63,134 nt of DNA, taken from assembly GCA_036000965.1 (NCBI GenBank), contig DASYUT010000161.1, positions 1-63,134 on the forward strand, given 5' to 3'. The translations under genes were made by a program, and so were the position numbers. This document shows positions 7,862 to 17,243 of the stretch, piece by piece (position 1 is the stretch's first letter; every line of letters starts with the position of its first letter). This DNA comes from Actinomycetes bacterium. Lineage in GTDB: Bacteria > Actinomycetota > CALGFH01. The notes beneath the pieces were generated by a model. That model saw only the letters and a list, made by a program, of their open reading frames with translations. It had not been told where the DNA came from and did not search any database.

Positions 7862-8839
7862 ATGGCGTCGGTCACGATGGCCAAGGCGCTGAACACCGCC
7901 ATGCGGGACGCGATGGAGGCCGACGACCGGGTCGTGCTGCTCGGCGAGGACGTCGGCACCCTCGGCGGCGTCTTCCGGATCACCGACGGGCTGCAGAAGG
8001 ACTTCGGCGAGCACCGGGTGATGGACACCCCGCTGGCCGAGTCCGCCATCATGGGGATCTCCATCGGGCTGGCCATGCGCGGCTACCGGCCGGTGCCCGA
8101 GATGCAGTTCGACGGCTTCAGCTACCCGGCCCTGGACCAGGTCATCAGCCACCTGGCAAAGTACCGGAACCGTTCCAGGGGCACCCAGGCCATGCCGGTG
8201 GTCTGCCGGATCCCCTACGGAGGCGGGATCGGCGCGGTCGAGCACCACTCGGAGAGCCCGGAGACCTACTACGCGCACACGGCCGGCCTGAAGGTGGTGA
8301 CCCCCTCGTCGCCCGCTGACGCCTACTCCCTGCTGCGCCAGTCGATCGACGCCGAGGACCCGGTGATCTTCCTGGAGCCGAAGCGGCGCTACTGGCTCAA
8401 GCAGGAGCTCGACCTGCCGGTCACCACCGAGCCGATCGGCCGGGCCCGGGTGCTGCGCGAGGGCTCCGACCTGACCCTGGTCGCCTACGGGCCGATGGTG
8501 AAGGTCGCGATGGACACGGCCACCGCGGCCGCCGAGGACGGGCTGGCCTCGCTCGAGGTGATCGACCTGCGCAGCCTGGTCCCCCTGGACGAGGAGGCGC
8601 TGGTCGCCTCGGTGGAGCGGACCGGCCGCATGGTGGTCGTGCACGAGGCCCCCGAGTTCCTCGGCATGGGCGCCGAGATCGCGGCCCGCGTGACCGAGCA
8701 GGCCTTCTTGTCCCTCGAGGCGCCCGTGCTGCGCTGCACCGGCCTGGACATCCCCTACCCGCCGGCCAAGCTGGAGGAGGCCCACCTGCCCGGGGTCGAC
8801 CGGGTCCTGTGGACCGTCCAGCGGTCCCTGGACTTCTAG
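7862..8839 (+). CDS. 2-oxoacid dehydrogenase E1 component, beta subunit
   Basis: 325 aa. Start ATG 7862 has GGAGGG upstream and lies 2 bp after the E1alpha stop. The N-terminal transketolase-like domain starts [18 protein letters not shown], with [19 protein letters not shown] and the [17 protein letters not shown] active-site loop. The C-terminal domain has [19 protein letters not shown] and ends with the binding motif [18 protein letters not shown]. Length is normal for BkdB/PdhB. It forms the alpha2beta2 E1 with the preceding gene and is followed 14 bp later by E2, so the three form an operon. Confidence 0.93.
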   Translation: MASVTMAKALNTAMRDAMEADDRVVLLGEDVGTLGGVFRITDGLQKDFGEHRVMDTPLAESAIMGISIGLAMRGYRPVPEMQFDGFSYPALDQVISHLAKYRNRSRGTQAMPVVCRIPYGGGIGAVEHHSESPETYYAHTAGLKVVTPSSPADAYSLLRQSIDAEDPVIFLEPKRRYWLKQELDLPVTTEPIGRARVLREGSDLTLVAYGPMVKVAMDTATAAAEDGLASLEVIDLRSLVPLDEEALVASVERTGRMVVVHEAPEFLGMGAEIAARVTEQAFLSLEAPVLRCTGLDIPYPPAKLEEAHLPGVDRVLWTVQRSLDF

Positions 8840-8853
8840 AGGGAGGAGGCGCG

Positions 8854-10341
8854 GTGCCCGAGCGCGACTTCAGGCTCCCCGACCTCGGGGAGGGGCTGAC
8901 CGACGGCGAGGTGGTGCGCTGGCTGGTCGCCGAGGGCGACACGATCGTGCTCAACCAGCCCATCGTCGAGGTGGAGACGGCCAAGGCGGTGGTGGAGGTC
9001 CCGTCCCCCTACGCGGGCACGGTCACCAAGCTCCACGCAGCCGAGGGGGAGACCCTCGACGTGGGCGCGCCGCTGCTGAGCGTCGACACCGGTGGCGCAC
9101 CGGCGGACCAGGCAGCACGCGGCCTGGCCCGGGGCGAGCCCGCCGCGGCGGGGGAGCCGGGCCTGGCCGGGGGCGAGCCCGCCGCGGCGGGGGAGCCGGG
9201 CCTGAACGGCTTGGCGACCCCGGAGCCGGAGGCCGGCCCGGAGGCGGAAGCGGTCCCGGAGCAGCAGGCCAGCCCGGGGTCCGAGCAGCAGGCGACCCTG
9301 GTCGGTCCGGGCGAGCGCCAGCAGGCGCGCCGGCGCCGGGCCGCCGGGCCGGCCTCGCGGGGGCCGGCCGCGCCGAGCGGCCCGACCCCGACCGCCCCGC
9401 CGGGCTCTCGCGCTCCTGGAGCCCAGCCCGGTCGCCCCAAGGCGACCCCGCCGGTCCGCAAGTACGCCAGGGACCGCGGCGTCGACCTCGCACGGCTCAC
9501 CGGGACGGGCAAGGACGGCCGGGTGACCCGTGAGGACGTCGACCTGGCCCTGGCCGGGGAGGACGTCGACCTGGGTCTGGCCGGGGAGGCCGGCGCGCCC
9601 ACCGCGGTGAGCAGGTGGCCGGCCGCGCGCGCGCCGCGCGACCGCGCCGAGGAGCGCATCCCGGTCCGGGGCACGCGCAAGCAGATCGCGGCCGCCATGG
9701 TGGCGTCGAAGTTCTCCATCCCGCACGTGACCGAGTTCCTCACCGTCGACGCGACTGCCCTGATGGCGCTCCGAGCCCGCCTCAAGGCGCTGCCGGCGGC
9801 CGCCGGCGTCAAGCTGACGCCGCTCGCGGTCATCGCCAAGGCGCTCTGCGCGGCCGTGCGCCAGTACCCGCTGATGAACTCCTCCTGGGACGACGCCGCC
9901 AGCGAGATCGTCGTCAAGGGCTGGGTCAACCTCGGCATCGCCACCGACACGCCGACCGGGCTCCTCGTGCCCAACATCAAGGACGCCGACACGCTTGGCA
10001 TCCTCGAGCTGTCCAGCGAGCTGGCCCGCCTCACCGGCCTCGCCCGCGAGCGCAAGGCCGCGCCGTCGGACCTGTCGGGCGGGACGATCACGATCACCAA
10101 CGTGGGCGGGTTCGGGGTCGAGACCGGCACGCCGATCATCAACAAGCCCGAGTGCGCGATCCTGGCCACGGGCCTGATCGCGCCCCGGCCCTGGGTGGTG
10201 GACGGCGAGCTGGCCGTCCGCCAGCTCATGACCGCGTCGGTCTCGTTCGACCACCGGATCGTCGACGGCGCCTACGCCGCCCGGTTCCTGGCCCACCTGC
10301 GCGACCTGCTCGAGGACCCTGCGCTGCTGGCGGCATTCTGA
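8854..10341 (+). CDS. Dihydrolipoyl acyltransferase E2 component with one lipoyl domain
   Basis: 495 aa from GTG 8854, preceded by GGGAGGAGG. Residues 1-80 form a lipoyl domain with the modified lysine in [10 protein letters not shown] (K44). Next comes an Ala/Pro/Gly/Glu-rich linker containing a 13-residue tandem duplication. A peripheral-subunit-binding domain ([20 protein letters not shown]) follows, then a short repeated EDVDL(A/G)LAG linker. The C-terminal catalytic domain ends with the acetyltransferase motif [16 protein letters not shown] (His and Asp of HxxxDG). It is the core of the 2-oxoacid dehydrogenase complex encoded with E1alpha/E1beta. Two tandem duplications within its linkers match the habit seen elsewhere in the window. 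Confidence 0.93.
   Translation: MPERDFRLPDLGEGLTDGEVVRWLVAEGDTIVLNQPIVEVETAKAVVEVPSPYAGTVTKLHAAEGETLDVGAPLLSVDTGGAPADQAARGLARGEPAAAGEPGLAGGEPAAAGEPGLNGLATPEPEAGPEAEAVPEQQASPGSEQQATLVGPGERQQARRRRAAGPASRGPAAPSGPTPTAPPGSRAPGAQPGRPKATPPVRKYARDRGVDLARLTGTGKDGRVTREDVDLALAGEDVDLGLAGEAGAPTAVSRWPAARAPRDRAEERIPVRGTRKQIAAAMVASKFSIPHVTEFLTVDATALMALRARLKALPAAAGVKLTPLAVIAKALCAAVRQYPLMNSSWDDAASEIVVKGWVNLGIATDTPTGLLVPNIKDADTLGILELSSELARLTGLARERKAAPSDLSGGTITITNVGGFGVETGTPIINKPECAILATGLIAPRPWVVDGELAVRQLMTASVSFDHRIVDGAYAARFLAHLRDLLEDPALLAAF
9121..9198 (+). repeat. 2 x 39-bp in-frame tandem repeat in the E2 linker
   Basis: Units 9121-9159 and 9160-9198 differ at one base and encode [13 protein letters not shown] and [13 protein letters not shown], lengthening the flexible linker after the lipoyl domain. 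Confidence 0.93.
9532..9585 (+). repeat. 2 x 27-bp in-frame tandem repeat after the E2 subunit-binding domain
   Basis: Units 9532-9558 and 9559-9585 (two mismatches) encode EDVDLALAG and EDVDLGLAG. The first copy is the natural end of the subunit-binding domain helix and the second is its duplicate. Confidence 0.9.
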
Positions 10342-10390
10342 CCACGGAATGCTCGGAATGGGTCGGCGGGTCTTGGTGAGGTCTTGGGGA

Positions 10391-10439
10391 GGTAAACACC
10401 TCGGGTGAACTCTGCCCCGAACTGCGCCGTCCGTTTACC
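10391..10439. promoter_or_regulatory. Long-range inverted repeat upstream of the M15-like gene
   Basis: GGTAAAC (10391-10397) and GTTTACC (10433-10439) are perfect complements 35 bp apart. A nested GAGGT-AAAC-ACCTC hairpin lies at the left arm. The structure sits directly before the ribosome site of the gene at 10466, so it could be a leader structure or operator pair. It does not match a riboswitch I know. Confidence 0.3.
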
Positions 10440-10465
10440 CTGGAGGCCGGAGAAGGGGGGTCGTG

Positions 10466-11629
10466 ATGCGGGCCCGGGCCAGGCAGCAACGGGCGGTGGC
10501 CGTGATCGCCCTGCTCGCCGCCGTCTCGGCCTCGACCGCCAGGATGGTCGCGGTCCACTCCGACGAGGTGGCGGCCGCCGCGGGGGTCCCGGGCAAGGGG
10601 GTCTTCGCCGACGCCGTCTCCCGCGGTCCGGTCGCGTTCAAGGGCGAGCTGCTCGTCTGGGCCTCCGGCGGCTTCTCCACCGACGAGGTCAAGCGCATCC
10701 GGGACTCGCCCCAGGTCGCCGCGATCGCCGCCGTGCGCACCGGGCAGCTCGCGGTCGAGAGCCGCAAGGCGGGTTACCCGGTGGTGCCGGTCGAGGCGAT
10801 GGCCGCCAACCGGGATGCCTACGCGGACGCCCTGGGCAAGCCGGCGGGCCCGCTCTCGGGGATGCTCCGCAAGGGCGCGGTGCTCTCCCAGACCGGCGCC
10901 CGGCTTCGTGGGCTGCGCACCGGTGGCCGGCTGCGGCTCGCCGACGGCAGGACCCTGCCGGTGACCGGCGTGGTGGCCGACTGGGTCATCGGCGGCTACG
11001 AGGTCGCGGTCGACCGTGACCTGGGCCAGCGGCTCAAGCTGCGACGAACCACCTACCTGCTGCTGCGGACGCGCGGCTCCCGGCCCAGGTTCGAGGCGGC
11101 CATCCGGCGCCTGGTGCCCAGGCGGGCGCTGCGCTTCCGGGCCCCGGGGGAGCGGCCCTTCCTGCGGGCCGGTGACGGCGCGCTCCCGCTCGGCCTGGTC
11201 AAGCTCCGCTTCGGCGAGTTCGCGGTGCGGAGCCTGGCCCGTCCCGAGCCCGATCCCCGCTGGGTGCGGGAGCACATCGTGCGCGCGGTCGTGCCCGTGC
11301 TCGGCCCCGTGCGCTGCCACAAGCTGATCGTCCCCCACCTGACCGCGGCCATGGCCGAGGTGAAGCGGCTGCGCCTCCAGCAGCTGGTCGACGTGGCCGA
11401 CTTCCGCCGCCGGGGTGGCTGCTTCAGCCCGGTCCGGGGCGGCGGCGCCGAGCTGTCCAGGCGCGCCTTCGGGATCGCGCTCGCGCTCAACGTCGCCGCC
11501 AACCCGCCCGGCAAGGCCAACGCCGACCCGAGGCTCGCGCGGGTGATGGCCCGCCACGGCTTCACCTGGGGCGGGCACTGGCTGCGCCCGAACGGCGGCT
11601 ACTTCGAGTGGGTGGGCTCGGGGGCTTGA
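10466..11629 (+). CDS. Secreted or anchored protein with a degenerate M15C peptidase-like C-terminal domain
   Basis: 387 aa from ATG 10466 (an adjacent GTG at 10463 is equally open); AAGGGGGG lies upstream. An N-terminal hydrophobic segment (VAVIALLAAVSAS) is a signal or anchor. The middle (about 40-200) is an uncharacterised domain with short similarity to periplasmic core regions of MacB-like permeases (SQTGARLRGLRTGGRLRLAD). The C-terminus follows the D-Ala-D-Ala carboxypeptidase M15C pattern: ADFRRRGGCFSP, SRRAFGIALALN, HGFTWGGHWLRPNGG, YFEWV. All three zinc ligands of that family (SRHxxG, the Asp of ALDxN, HFEW) are replaced by Arg, Ala and Tyr, so it is probably inactive and may bind peptidoglycan. 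It lies between the E2 gene and the FIST gene on the same strand. Confidence 0.75.
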   Translation: MRARARQQRAVAVIALLAAVSASTARMVAVHSDEVAAAAGVPGKGVFADAVSRGPVAFKGELLVWASGGFSTDEVKRIRDSPQVAAIAAVRTGQLAVESRKAGYPVVPVEAMAANRDAYADALGKPAGPLSGMLRKGAVLSQTGARLRGLRTGGRLRLADGRTLPVTGVVADWVIGGYEVAVDRDLGQRLKLRRTTYLLLRTRGSRPRFEAAIRRLVPRRALRFRAPGERPFLRAGDGALPLGLVKLRFGEFAVRSLARPEPDPRWVREHIVRAVVPVLGPVRCHKLIVPHLTAAMAEVKRLRLQQLVDVADFRRRGGCFSPVRGGGAELSRRAFGIALALNVAANPPGKANADPRLARVMARHGFTWGGHWLRPNGGYFEWVGSGA

Positions 11630-11681
11630 CCGGCGCCCGGAGGGGTACGCTGGTCGCCTTGGCCCAACCGGAGGACACGTG

Positions 11682-12989
11682 ATGAGGCTGCACTTCGGCG
11701 CCGCCGTCTCGACCGCCCCAGACCACCAGCAAGCCCTCGACGAGGTCATCCCGGCGGCCGTGGCCGCCCTCGAGGGCACGCCGGACCTGGCCGTCTGCTT
11801 CTTCTCGACCGAGCACGCGGCGGCCGCGTCCGGGATCGCCCTGAGCCTCTCCGAGCGCCTGGGCACCTCGGCGATCGTCGGCTGCACCGCCGAGGGCGTC
11901 ATCGGCGAGGGCCGCGAGCTGGAAGGCAGCCCCGGCCTGGCCCTGTGGCTGGCGCGGCTGCCCGGCGTGGACGTGCGCCCGTTCGCGCTCGAGGTGGTGG
12001 CGGTGCCCGACGGGTACGGCATCGCCGGGTGGCCGAGCATCGCGCCGCAGGAGGAGGCCACCGTCGTGCTCCTGGCCGACCCGTTCTCCTTCCCGGCCGA
12101 CCGGTTCCTCGAACGGCTGAACGAGGAGCAGCCCGGCCTGCCCGTGGTCGGCGGGATGGCGTCGGGGGGAAGCGGGCCCGGCGAGCACCGCCTGCTGTCC
12201 GGCACCGACGTGGTCGACCGCGGGGCGGTCGGCGTCGCCCTGGCCGGGGCGGTCGAGGTGCGCACGGTGGTGAGCCAGGGCTGCCGCCCGATCGGGTCGC
12301 CGTACGCCGTGACCAGGGGCGAAGGGAACGTGGTGCACGAGCTGGGCGGCCAGCCCGCGATCGAGCGTCTCCGTCAGGTCGTGACCACGCTCAGCCAGCG
12401 CGACCAGGCCCTCATCCGGGGCGGGCTGCAGGTCGGCCAGGTCATCGACGAGCACAAGGCCGAGTTCGGCCGGGGCGACTTCCTGATCCGCGGGCTGGTC
12501 GGTGCCGACGAGGAGACCGGCGCCATCGCGGTCGGGGACCAGGTCGAGCTCGGGCAGACCCTGCAGTTCCACGTCAGGGACGCGGTCGCCGCCGGCGAGG
12601 AGCTCGAGCTGCTGCTCGGTCCGGTGACCGGCTGGCACCCCAAGGGCGTGCTGCTGTTCTCGTGCAACGGCCGGGGTCGCCGCTTCTTCGGCGAGCCCGA
12701 CCACGACGCCCAGCGGGTCGCGGTCGCCACCGGCCAGGCCCCGATGGCCGGGTTCTTCGCCCAGGGCGAGCTCGGCCCGGTCGGCAAGCGCAACTTCGTG
12801 CACGGCTACACCGCCAGCATGGCCCTGTTCTGCGAGCCCGGGGAGCCCGTGCCCGCCCTCGACCGCGCCACCGCCGCGGAGCCCGCCGGCGCCCTGTCCG
12901 ACCCGCCGAGCCTGACCGGCCTGCCCTCGCCCCTCGACCGCCCACCAGTCCCCGACGCCGGGGAGCCGGGTGCGCCTCGGCCGGTCTGA
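11682..12989 (+). CDS. FIST signal-transduction protein (FIST N and FIST C domains)
   Basis: 435 aa from ATG 11682 with GGAGG seven bases upstream (GTG 11679 is the alternative start). The N-terminal part has the FIST_N signature: TPDLAVCFFSTEHAA, SAIVGCTAEGVIGEG and LPVVGGMASGG. The C-terminal FIST_C part ends in LLFSCNGRGRRFF and APMAGFFAQGELGPVG ... NFVHGYTASMALF. FIST domains are thought to sense small ligands such as amino acids and usually feed two-component or c-di-GMP systems. No kinase, GGDEF or EAL gene is adjacent here. A Pro/Ala-rich tail of about 50 residues follows the domain. Function as a sensor is inferred from the family. Confidence 0.9.
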   Translation: MRLHFGAAVSTAPDHQQALDEVIPAAVAALEGTPDLAVCFFSTEHAAAASGIALSLSERLGTSAIVGCTAEGVIGEGRELEGSPGLALWLARLPGVDVRPFALEVVAVPDGYGIAGWPSIAPQEEATVVLLADPFSFPADRFLERLNEEQPGLPVVGGMASGGSGPGEHRLLSGTDVVDRGAVGVALAGAVEVRTVVSQGCRPIGSPYAVTRGEGNVVHELGGQPAIERLRQVVTTLSQRDQALIRGGLQVGQVIDEHKAEFGRGDFLIRGLVGADEETGAIAVGDQVELGQTLQFHVRDAVAAGEELELLLGPVTGWHPKGVLLFSCNGRGRRFFGEPDHDAQRVAVATGQAPMAGFFAQGELGPVGKRNFVHGYTASMALFCEPGEPVPALDRATAAEPAGALSDPPSLTGLPSPLDRPPVPDAGEPGAPRPV

Positions 12990-13007
12990 CCCCCCGCGGA
13001 CCAGGAT

Positions 13008-14372
13008 CTACGAGGAGGTCTTCGCGGTGGCTGCCGGCTCCTTGTCTTCTTCGAGCTGGTCGTAGGAGGTACGGAAGCCGTCGCGGAGGCGGGTGCGGAA
13101 CTCGGCCCGGTTGCGGACGAGCAGGATGGCGCCGAGCAGGAGGTAGACGACCGAGACCGCGATCAGCTCGACGCCGTGGAGCGAGGCCGGGACGACCGCG
13201 CCGATGATGAACTGGGCCCAGAACAGGCCGAAGATCGCGGCCGCCTCCTTCACCGACATCGTGAGGTTGGTGAGGACCGCCACCGCGAAGACGGTCTGGG
13301 CGGCGGTGAGCAGCAGCTCCTCGCGCTGCTGGGCCTGGATGGGCAGGCCGTGCAGGCTCGACGACGCGACCGCGAACACGACCGGCAGGGTGCCCACGAG
13401 CAGCGTCCACTGGTTGACCTTGGAGGAGATCAGGGTGGTGAGCGCCTCGCCGGTCTTCAGCCGCCAGGCGTACAACCCGGCCACCAGCAGCTCGGGTGCC
13501 TCCGAGGCCAGCGGGGCGAGCCACTGGACCAGGAAGAACTCGCTGACGCCGAGTTCGGTACCGGTGTCGACCAGCGCCTCGGCGAAGTGCTCGGCCACGA
13601 GCAGGATGACCACGGCGGCGAACCCGAACAGGGCGAGGACGGTGGCCCGCCGGCGGCGGCGCGGCAGGGCGCCGACGTAGGCGGCCGGGCCGATCAGGTG
13701 CGGCTCCTCGGCCGGCGCCTTGGAGATGCGCAGCGTGTAGGCGACGAAGACGGCGACCAGGATGACGGCGTCGACCAGGGTGACGGTCCGCTTCAGGGGC
13801 AGGGTCAGGGAGTAGGCGCAGGCAAGGGCGAGGAATGACAGCTCGACCGACTTGGTCCGGTTGAGCGCGATGCCCTCGCGCGGCTCACCCCGCCGCCGCC
13901 AGCGCCACCAGGCGATGAACACCACCATCGCCCAGCCGATGCCGATCAGGAGCCGGTTGGCGCCGGTCATGTTCGCGAGCACGAGGGAGCAGTTGGACTC
14001 GCCGGCGCCGTCCGGCGGCTTGCAGGCCGAGCCGAACCGCTCCACGTCGTTGCCGCCCTTCCAGGCGAACACGAAGCCGACCGCGTACTCGGGCAGCACG
14101 GCGACCAGGGCGAGCGCGCCGATGGCCAGGCTGGCCGAGATGTCGAGCATGGCTGCCTCGGCCGCCCAGCCGAGCAGGAACGCCGCGCCGATCACGGCGA
14201 GCCCGTAGAGCAGGGCGGCGAGCGGGGGTGCGAGGTGGGGCCCGCCGAGGTGCAGCAGCTCGGCGACGCCCAGGAGGCCCCCCGGGATGGTGATCGCGAT
14301 GGCGAGGAGCAGGGGGATGCGCTGCGACCGGGTGGACGCCCTGTCGCCGGTCGTGTCCGTCTTGGTGACCAT
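13008..14372 (-). CDS. Sodium/calcium exchanger (CaCA)-family membrane protein
   Basis: 454 aa. ATG 14372 was chosen for GGAGG eight bases upstream; the longer frame adds only a charged extension. About ten hydrophobic segments are visible. Two internally repeated alpha regions carry the ion-binding acidic residue: LALVAVLPEYAVGFVFAW with NMTGANRLLIGIGW, and WLAPLASEAPELLVAGLY with SKVNQWTLLVG. This is the CaCA exchanger architecture, which antiports Ca2+ or other cations against Na+ or H+ across the inner membrane. A central cytoplasmic loop (SKAPAEEPHLIG ... PRRRRR) separates the halves. Substrate is not predictable. It is convergent with the FIST gene. Confidence 0.87.
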   Translation of the reverse strand: MVTKTDTTGDRASTRSQRIPLLLAIAITIPGGLLGVAELLHLGGPHLAPPLAALLYGLAVIGAAFLLGWAAEAAMLDISASLAIGALALVAVLPEYAVGFVFAWKGGNDVERFGSACKPPDGAGESNCSLVLANMTGANRLLIGIGWAMVVFIAWWRWRRRGEPREGIALNRTKSVELSFLALACAYSLTLPLKRTVTLVDAVILVAVFVAYTLRISKAPAEEPHLIGPAAYVGALPRRRRRATVLALFGFAAVVILLVAEHFAEALVDTGTELGVSEFFLVQWLAPLASEAPELLVAGLYAWRLKTGEALTTLISSKVNQWTLLVGTLPVVFAVASSSLHGLPIQAQQREELLLTAAQTVFAVAVLTNLTMSVKEAAAIFGLFWAQFIIGAVVPASLHGVELIAVSVVYLLLGAILLVRNRAEFRTRLRDGFRTSYDQLEEDKEPAATAKTSS

Positions 14373-14669
14373 GCGGGAGTCCTCCGGGTCGTCCGGGCGT
14401 CGACCGACGCCGAGCGGCACGAAGGTCTCGTCCCCCGCGTCGCGGGTGAGACGCCGGGCGGGCATCGGCCCGCCGTGGTGACGGCGCGCTCATGAGGCGC
14501 GGACGGCCCCGTGAGGACTACTCCCCTTCCGCGACATCCTACCTGCCCGGACGGGAGCACACGCGCACGCGGCCGACGGAGCACTGCGCACGCGGCGGGC
14601 CAGGGGCGGGCCGGCCGTCAGTCAGTGCGGGTGCGGGTGGCCCCGACCGGGGCCGTCAGGGGCGCCCCG

Positions 14670-14828
14670 TCAACATCCCGGCTCGCCCGGGTGGCCGCAG
14701 CAGACCCGGGCCCGCAGCGGGCGCCGGGCCAGGTTGCGGACGACCAAGTAGGCCTTCCTTGCCACCCCCGAATCGTGCTCGACGATGTTGCGGAGGAACG
14801 GGCCGGGTCCCGGCTCCTTGCCGCTCAC
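14670..14828 (-). CDS. Cys-rich microprotein coupled to dienelactone hydrolase (52 aa)
   Basis: 52 aa from GTG 14828; the GTG overlaps the hydrolase stop in a four-base GTGA overlap, the classical arrangement for translational coupling. The sequence has a basic amphipathic middle (ARKAYLVVRNLARRPLRARV) and ends in CCGHPGEPGC, a cysteine cluster with the look of a small metal-binding or redox tail. No membrane segment is evident. I do not know its function. The tight coupling suggests a role with the hydrolase or simply co-regulation. Confidence 0.6.
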   Translation of the reverse strand: MSGKEPGPGPFLRNIVEHDSGVARKAYLVVRNLARRPLRARVCCGHPGEPGC

Positions 14829-15517
14829 GACCCGCCACCCAGGGTGCCGCGCAGGAAGTCGAGCGTGCGCCGCCACGACAGGTCGGCCGCCTCGGCGTCG
14901 TGGACCTCGGGGCGGTCGTCGTTGAAGAAGGCGTGCGCGGTACCGGGATAGTGGTGGAAGGTCACCCCCACGCCGGCGTCCCGGAGCTCCTGTTCCATCT
15001 GGTCGGCCAGCTCGCGGGGGGCGAAGTCGTCGTCCTCGGCGAAGTGGCCGAGCACCGCCCCCTTGACCGTCGACAGGTCCCATTCGAGACCTGGGCGCGG
15101 GAACCCGTAGTAGCACACGGCCGCGGCCACCTCGGGCTCGAGCGACGCGAGGTAGAGCGCGAGCCCGCCGCCGACGCAGAAGCCGATCACGCCCACGCCC
15201 GAGCCGGTCGTCTCCGGCATGGCCAGGAGCGCGTCGACCGCGCCGCCCATGTCCCTGGCGGCCTGGTCGAGCCGCATCTCCATGACCAGCTTGCCGGCCT
15301 CGTCCGGCTCGCTGGTCTGCGCTCCGCGGTACAGGTCCGGGGCGATGGCCACGAACCCCTCGGCGGCGAGCCGGTCGGCCACGTCGCGGATGTGGGGCAC
15401 CAGCCCCCACCACTCCTGGATGACGACGACTCCCGGGCCGCTGCCGGACGGCGGCAGCGAGACGTAGGCGGGCACCGGCCCGCCGTCGGCCCTGATCTCG
15501 GTCATGGATCCAGCCAT
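14825..15517 (-). CDS. Dienelactone hydrolase family protein
   Basis: 230 aa from ATG 15517, with AGGAGGG upstream. It is an alpha/beta-hydrolase with the dienelactone hydrolase arrangement: oxyanion region VVVIQEWWGLVPHIRDVADRL, nucleophile Cys in GVIGFCVGGG, Asp in HFAEDDDFAP and His in YPGTAHAFFN. It hydrolyses dienelactones or related esters in aromatic degradation, although many family members have unknown substrates. The downstream Cys-rich microprotein is coupled to it. The M20 peptidase lies divergently across a 231-bp region filled with repeats. Confidence 0.9.
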   Translation of the reverse strand: MAGSMTEIRADGGPVPAYVSLPPSGSGPGVVVIQEWWGLVPHIRDVADRLAAEGFVAIAPDLYRGAQTSEPDEAGKLVMEMRLDQAARDMGGAVDALLAMPETTGSGVGVIGFCVGGGLALYLASLEPEVAAAVCYYGFPRPGLEWDLSTVKGAVLGHFAEDDDFAPRELADQMEQELRDAGVGVTFHHYPGTAHAFFNDDRPEVHDAEAADLSWRRTLDFLRGTLGGGS

Positions 15518-15630
15518 CCGATCCCTCCTGGGTGTGCCCGTCGGTCCGCTCGCGCCACGAAGGCGCAAGTGTGCCCGCATCCTTCCACGCCAGGCGTCCG
15601 GCAACCACCGGCACCGGCGACGGGGGCCCC

Positions 15631-15722
15631 CGGGCCCCTCTGACGGCCTGCCGGATCCGCCGGGCCCCTCTCTGACGGCCTGCCGGGGCCGCCGGGCCCC
15701 TCTGATAGCCTGCCGGATGTCG
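15631..15722. repeat. 3 imperfect ~30-bp tandem repeats before the M20 peptidase
   Basis: Units 15631-15660, 15661-15692 and 15693-15722 all begin CGGGCCCCTCT and continue with GA(C/T)(G/A)GCCTGCCGG; the middle copy carries a two-base insertion. The array ends 26 bp before the peptidase start, so it lies in its promoter or leader and between two divergent genes. Confidence 0.9.
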
Positions 15723-15748
15723 TTCCGCCCCGTTGCGTGAGGGAGCTT

Positions 15749-17149
15749 GTGGCTGACATCGACGCTTTCGTCAAGGCCGAGGCCGAGTCGCTGGTCGCCG
15801 AGCTGTCCGAGTGGTGCGCGATCCCGTCGATCTCCACCGACCCGGCCCACGCCGACGACGTCCGTCGCTCGGCCGAGCACCTGGCCGGGCTGATGGAGGC
15901 GGCCGGTCTCCAGTCGGAGGTGATCCCGGTGGAGGGCGGCCAGCCCGCCGTCTACGGCGAGTGGCTGGGCGCCGGTCCGGACGCCCCCACCATCACCGTC
16001 TACGGCCACCACGACGTCCAGCCCGTCGACCCGCTCGAGCAGTGGACCACGCCGCCGTTCGAGCCCACCGTGCGCGACGGCTGCCTGCACGGGCGGGGCG
16101 CCTCCGACGACAAGGGGCAGGTCCACTTCCAGGTGTCGGCCATCCGCCACCTGCTCGCCGCCGACGGCAGCCTGCCGGTCAACGTCAAGTTCCTGGTCGA
16201 GGGCGAGGAGGAGGCGGGCTCCCCCAACATCGAGGCGTTCCTGGCCGACCACGCCGAGCGGCTCGCCTGCGACGTCGTGTTCGTGTCCGACACCGGCATG
16301 CACGCCCGCGACGTGCCCTCGATGGTCACCTCGATGCGCGGGCTGATCTACTTCCAGGTCGACCTGCGCACCGCACCGGCCGACCTGCACTCCGGCACGT
16401 TCGGGGGGACGGTCCCGAACGCGGTGGAGGCGCTCGTCCGGCTCCTGGCCGGCCTCAAGGACGACCGCGGCCGGATCGCCATCCCGGGCTGGTACGACGA
16501 CGTCCTCGAGCTGACCGCCGAGGAGCGCCGGAACTTCGCGGCCCTTCCCTTCGACCCCGAGGAGCTGAAGCGCAACGCCGGCGTGCGGTCGCTGCCTGGC
16601 GAGGAGGGCTGGTCGCCGCTCGAGCGCATCGGGGGCCGCCCGGCCGCCGACGTCAACGGCGTCTGGGGCGGGTACACCGGGGTCGGGCAGAAGACCATCA
16701 TCCCCGCCGAGGCGCACGCCAAGGTGTCGTTCCGGCTCGTCGCCGACCAGGAGCCGGCCAAGCTGCAGCCGCTGTTCGAGCAGTGGGTGCGCGCCAACGC
16801 GCCCGAGGCCAGCGAGGTGGCCGTCCAGTCGATCGGCGGCGTCCGGCCCTGCCTGACCCCGATCGACCACCCCGGCAACCAGGCGGCCGCCCGGGCGGTC
16901 GCCCGTGCCTTCGGCACCGAGCCGCTGTTCACCCGGGAGGGCGGCTCGGGACCCGAGCGGGCTCTGTCCGACGCCCTCGGCGTCGCCTGCGTCTACGTCG
17001 GGGTCATGCTGCCCGAGGACCGCATCCACGCGCCCAACGAGCGGCTGCTGCTGTCCCACTACTACCGGGGCATGCGGGCCGCCGCCTACGCCTACGAGGA
17101 GTTCGCCCGCCCAGGCGTGGCCGCCGCCCTGCGCGCGCTGCGCCGCTGA
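15749..17149 (+). CDS. M20 family metallopeptidase (dipeptidase)
   Basis: 466 aa. GTG 15749 is preferred because GAGGGAG sits just upstream; GTG 15737 is in frame but has no such site. Metal-binding and catalytic motifs of M20/ArgE/CPG2 enzymes are present: YGHHDVQPVDP, GRGASDDKGQ (bridging Asp), EGEEEAGSPN (catalytic Glu) and FVSDTGM. The dimerisation domain follows, with DLHSGTFGG and EAHAKVSFRLV. The C-terminus has TREGGSGPERALSDALG and the last His in NERLLLSHYY. It is a cytosolic Zn-dependent dipeptidase or deacylase; substrate is not determined. Confidence 0.92.
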   Translation: MADIDAFVKAEAESLVAELSEWCAIPSISTDPAHADDVRRSAEHLAGLMEAAGLQSEVIPVEGGQPAVYGEWLGAGPDAPTITVYGHHDVQPVDPLEQWTTPPFEPTVRDGCLHGRGASDDKGQVHFQVSAIRHLLAADGSLPVNVKFLVEGEEEAGSPNIEAFLADHAERLACDVVFVSDTGMHARDVPSMVTSMRGLIYFQVDLRTAPADLHSGTFGGTVPNAVEALVRLLAGLKDDRGRIAIPGWYDDVLELTAEERRNFAALPFDPEELKRNAGVRSLPGEEGWSPLERIGGRPAADVNGVWGGYTGVGQKTIIPAEAHAKVSFRLVADQEPAKLQPLFEQWVRANAPEASEVAVQSIGGVRPCLTPIDHPGNQAAARAVARAFGTEPLFTREGGSGPERALSDALGVACVYVGVMLPEDRIHAPNERLLLSHYYRGMRAAAYAYEEFARPGVAAALRALRR

Positions 17150-17243
17150 CCGCGCCCTGCCGGCCTGCGTAGAGGTCCCGATTGCCGGACCTGGCCCGGA
17201 TCGGGGAGGCTCCCGCCGCCCACATCGAACGAGGACTGCCGGT

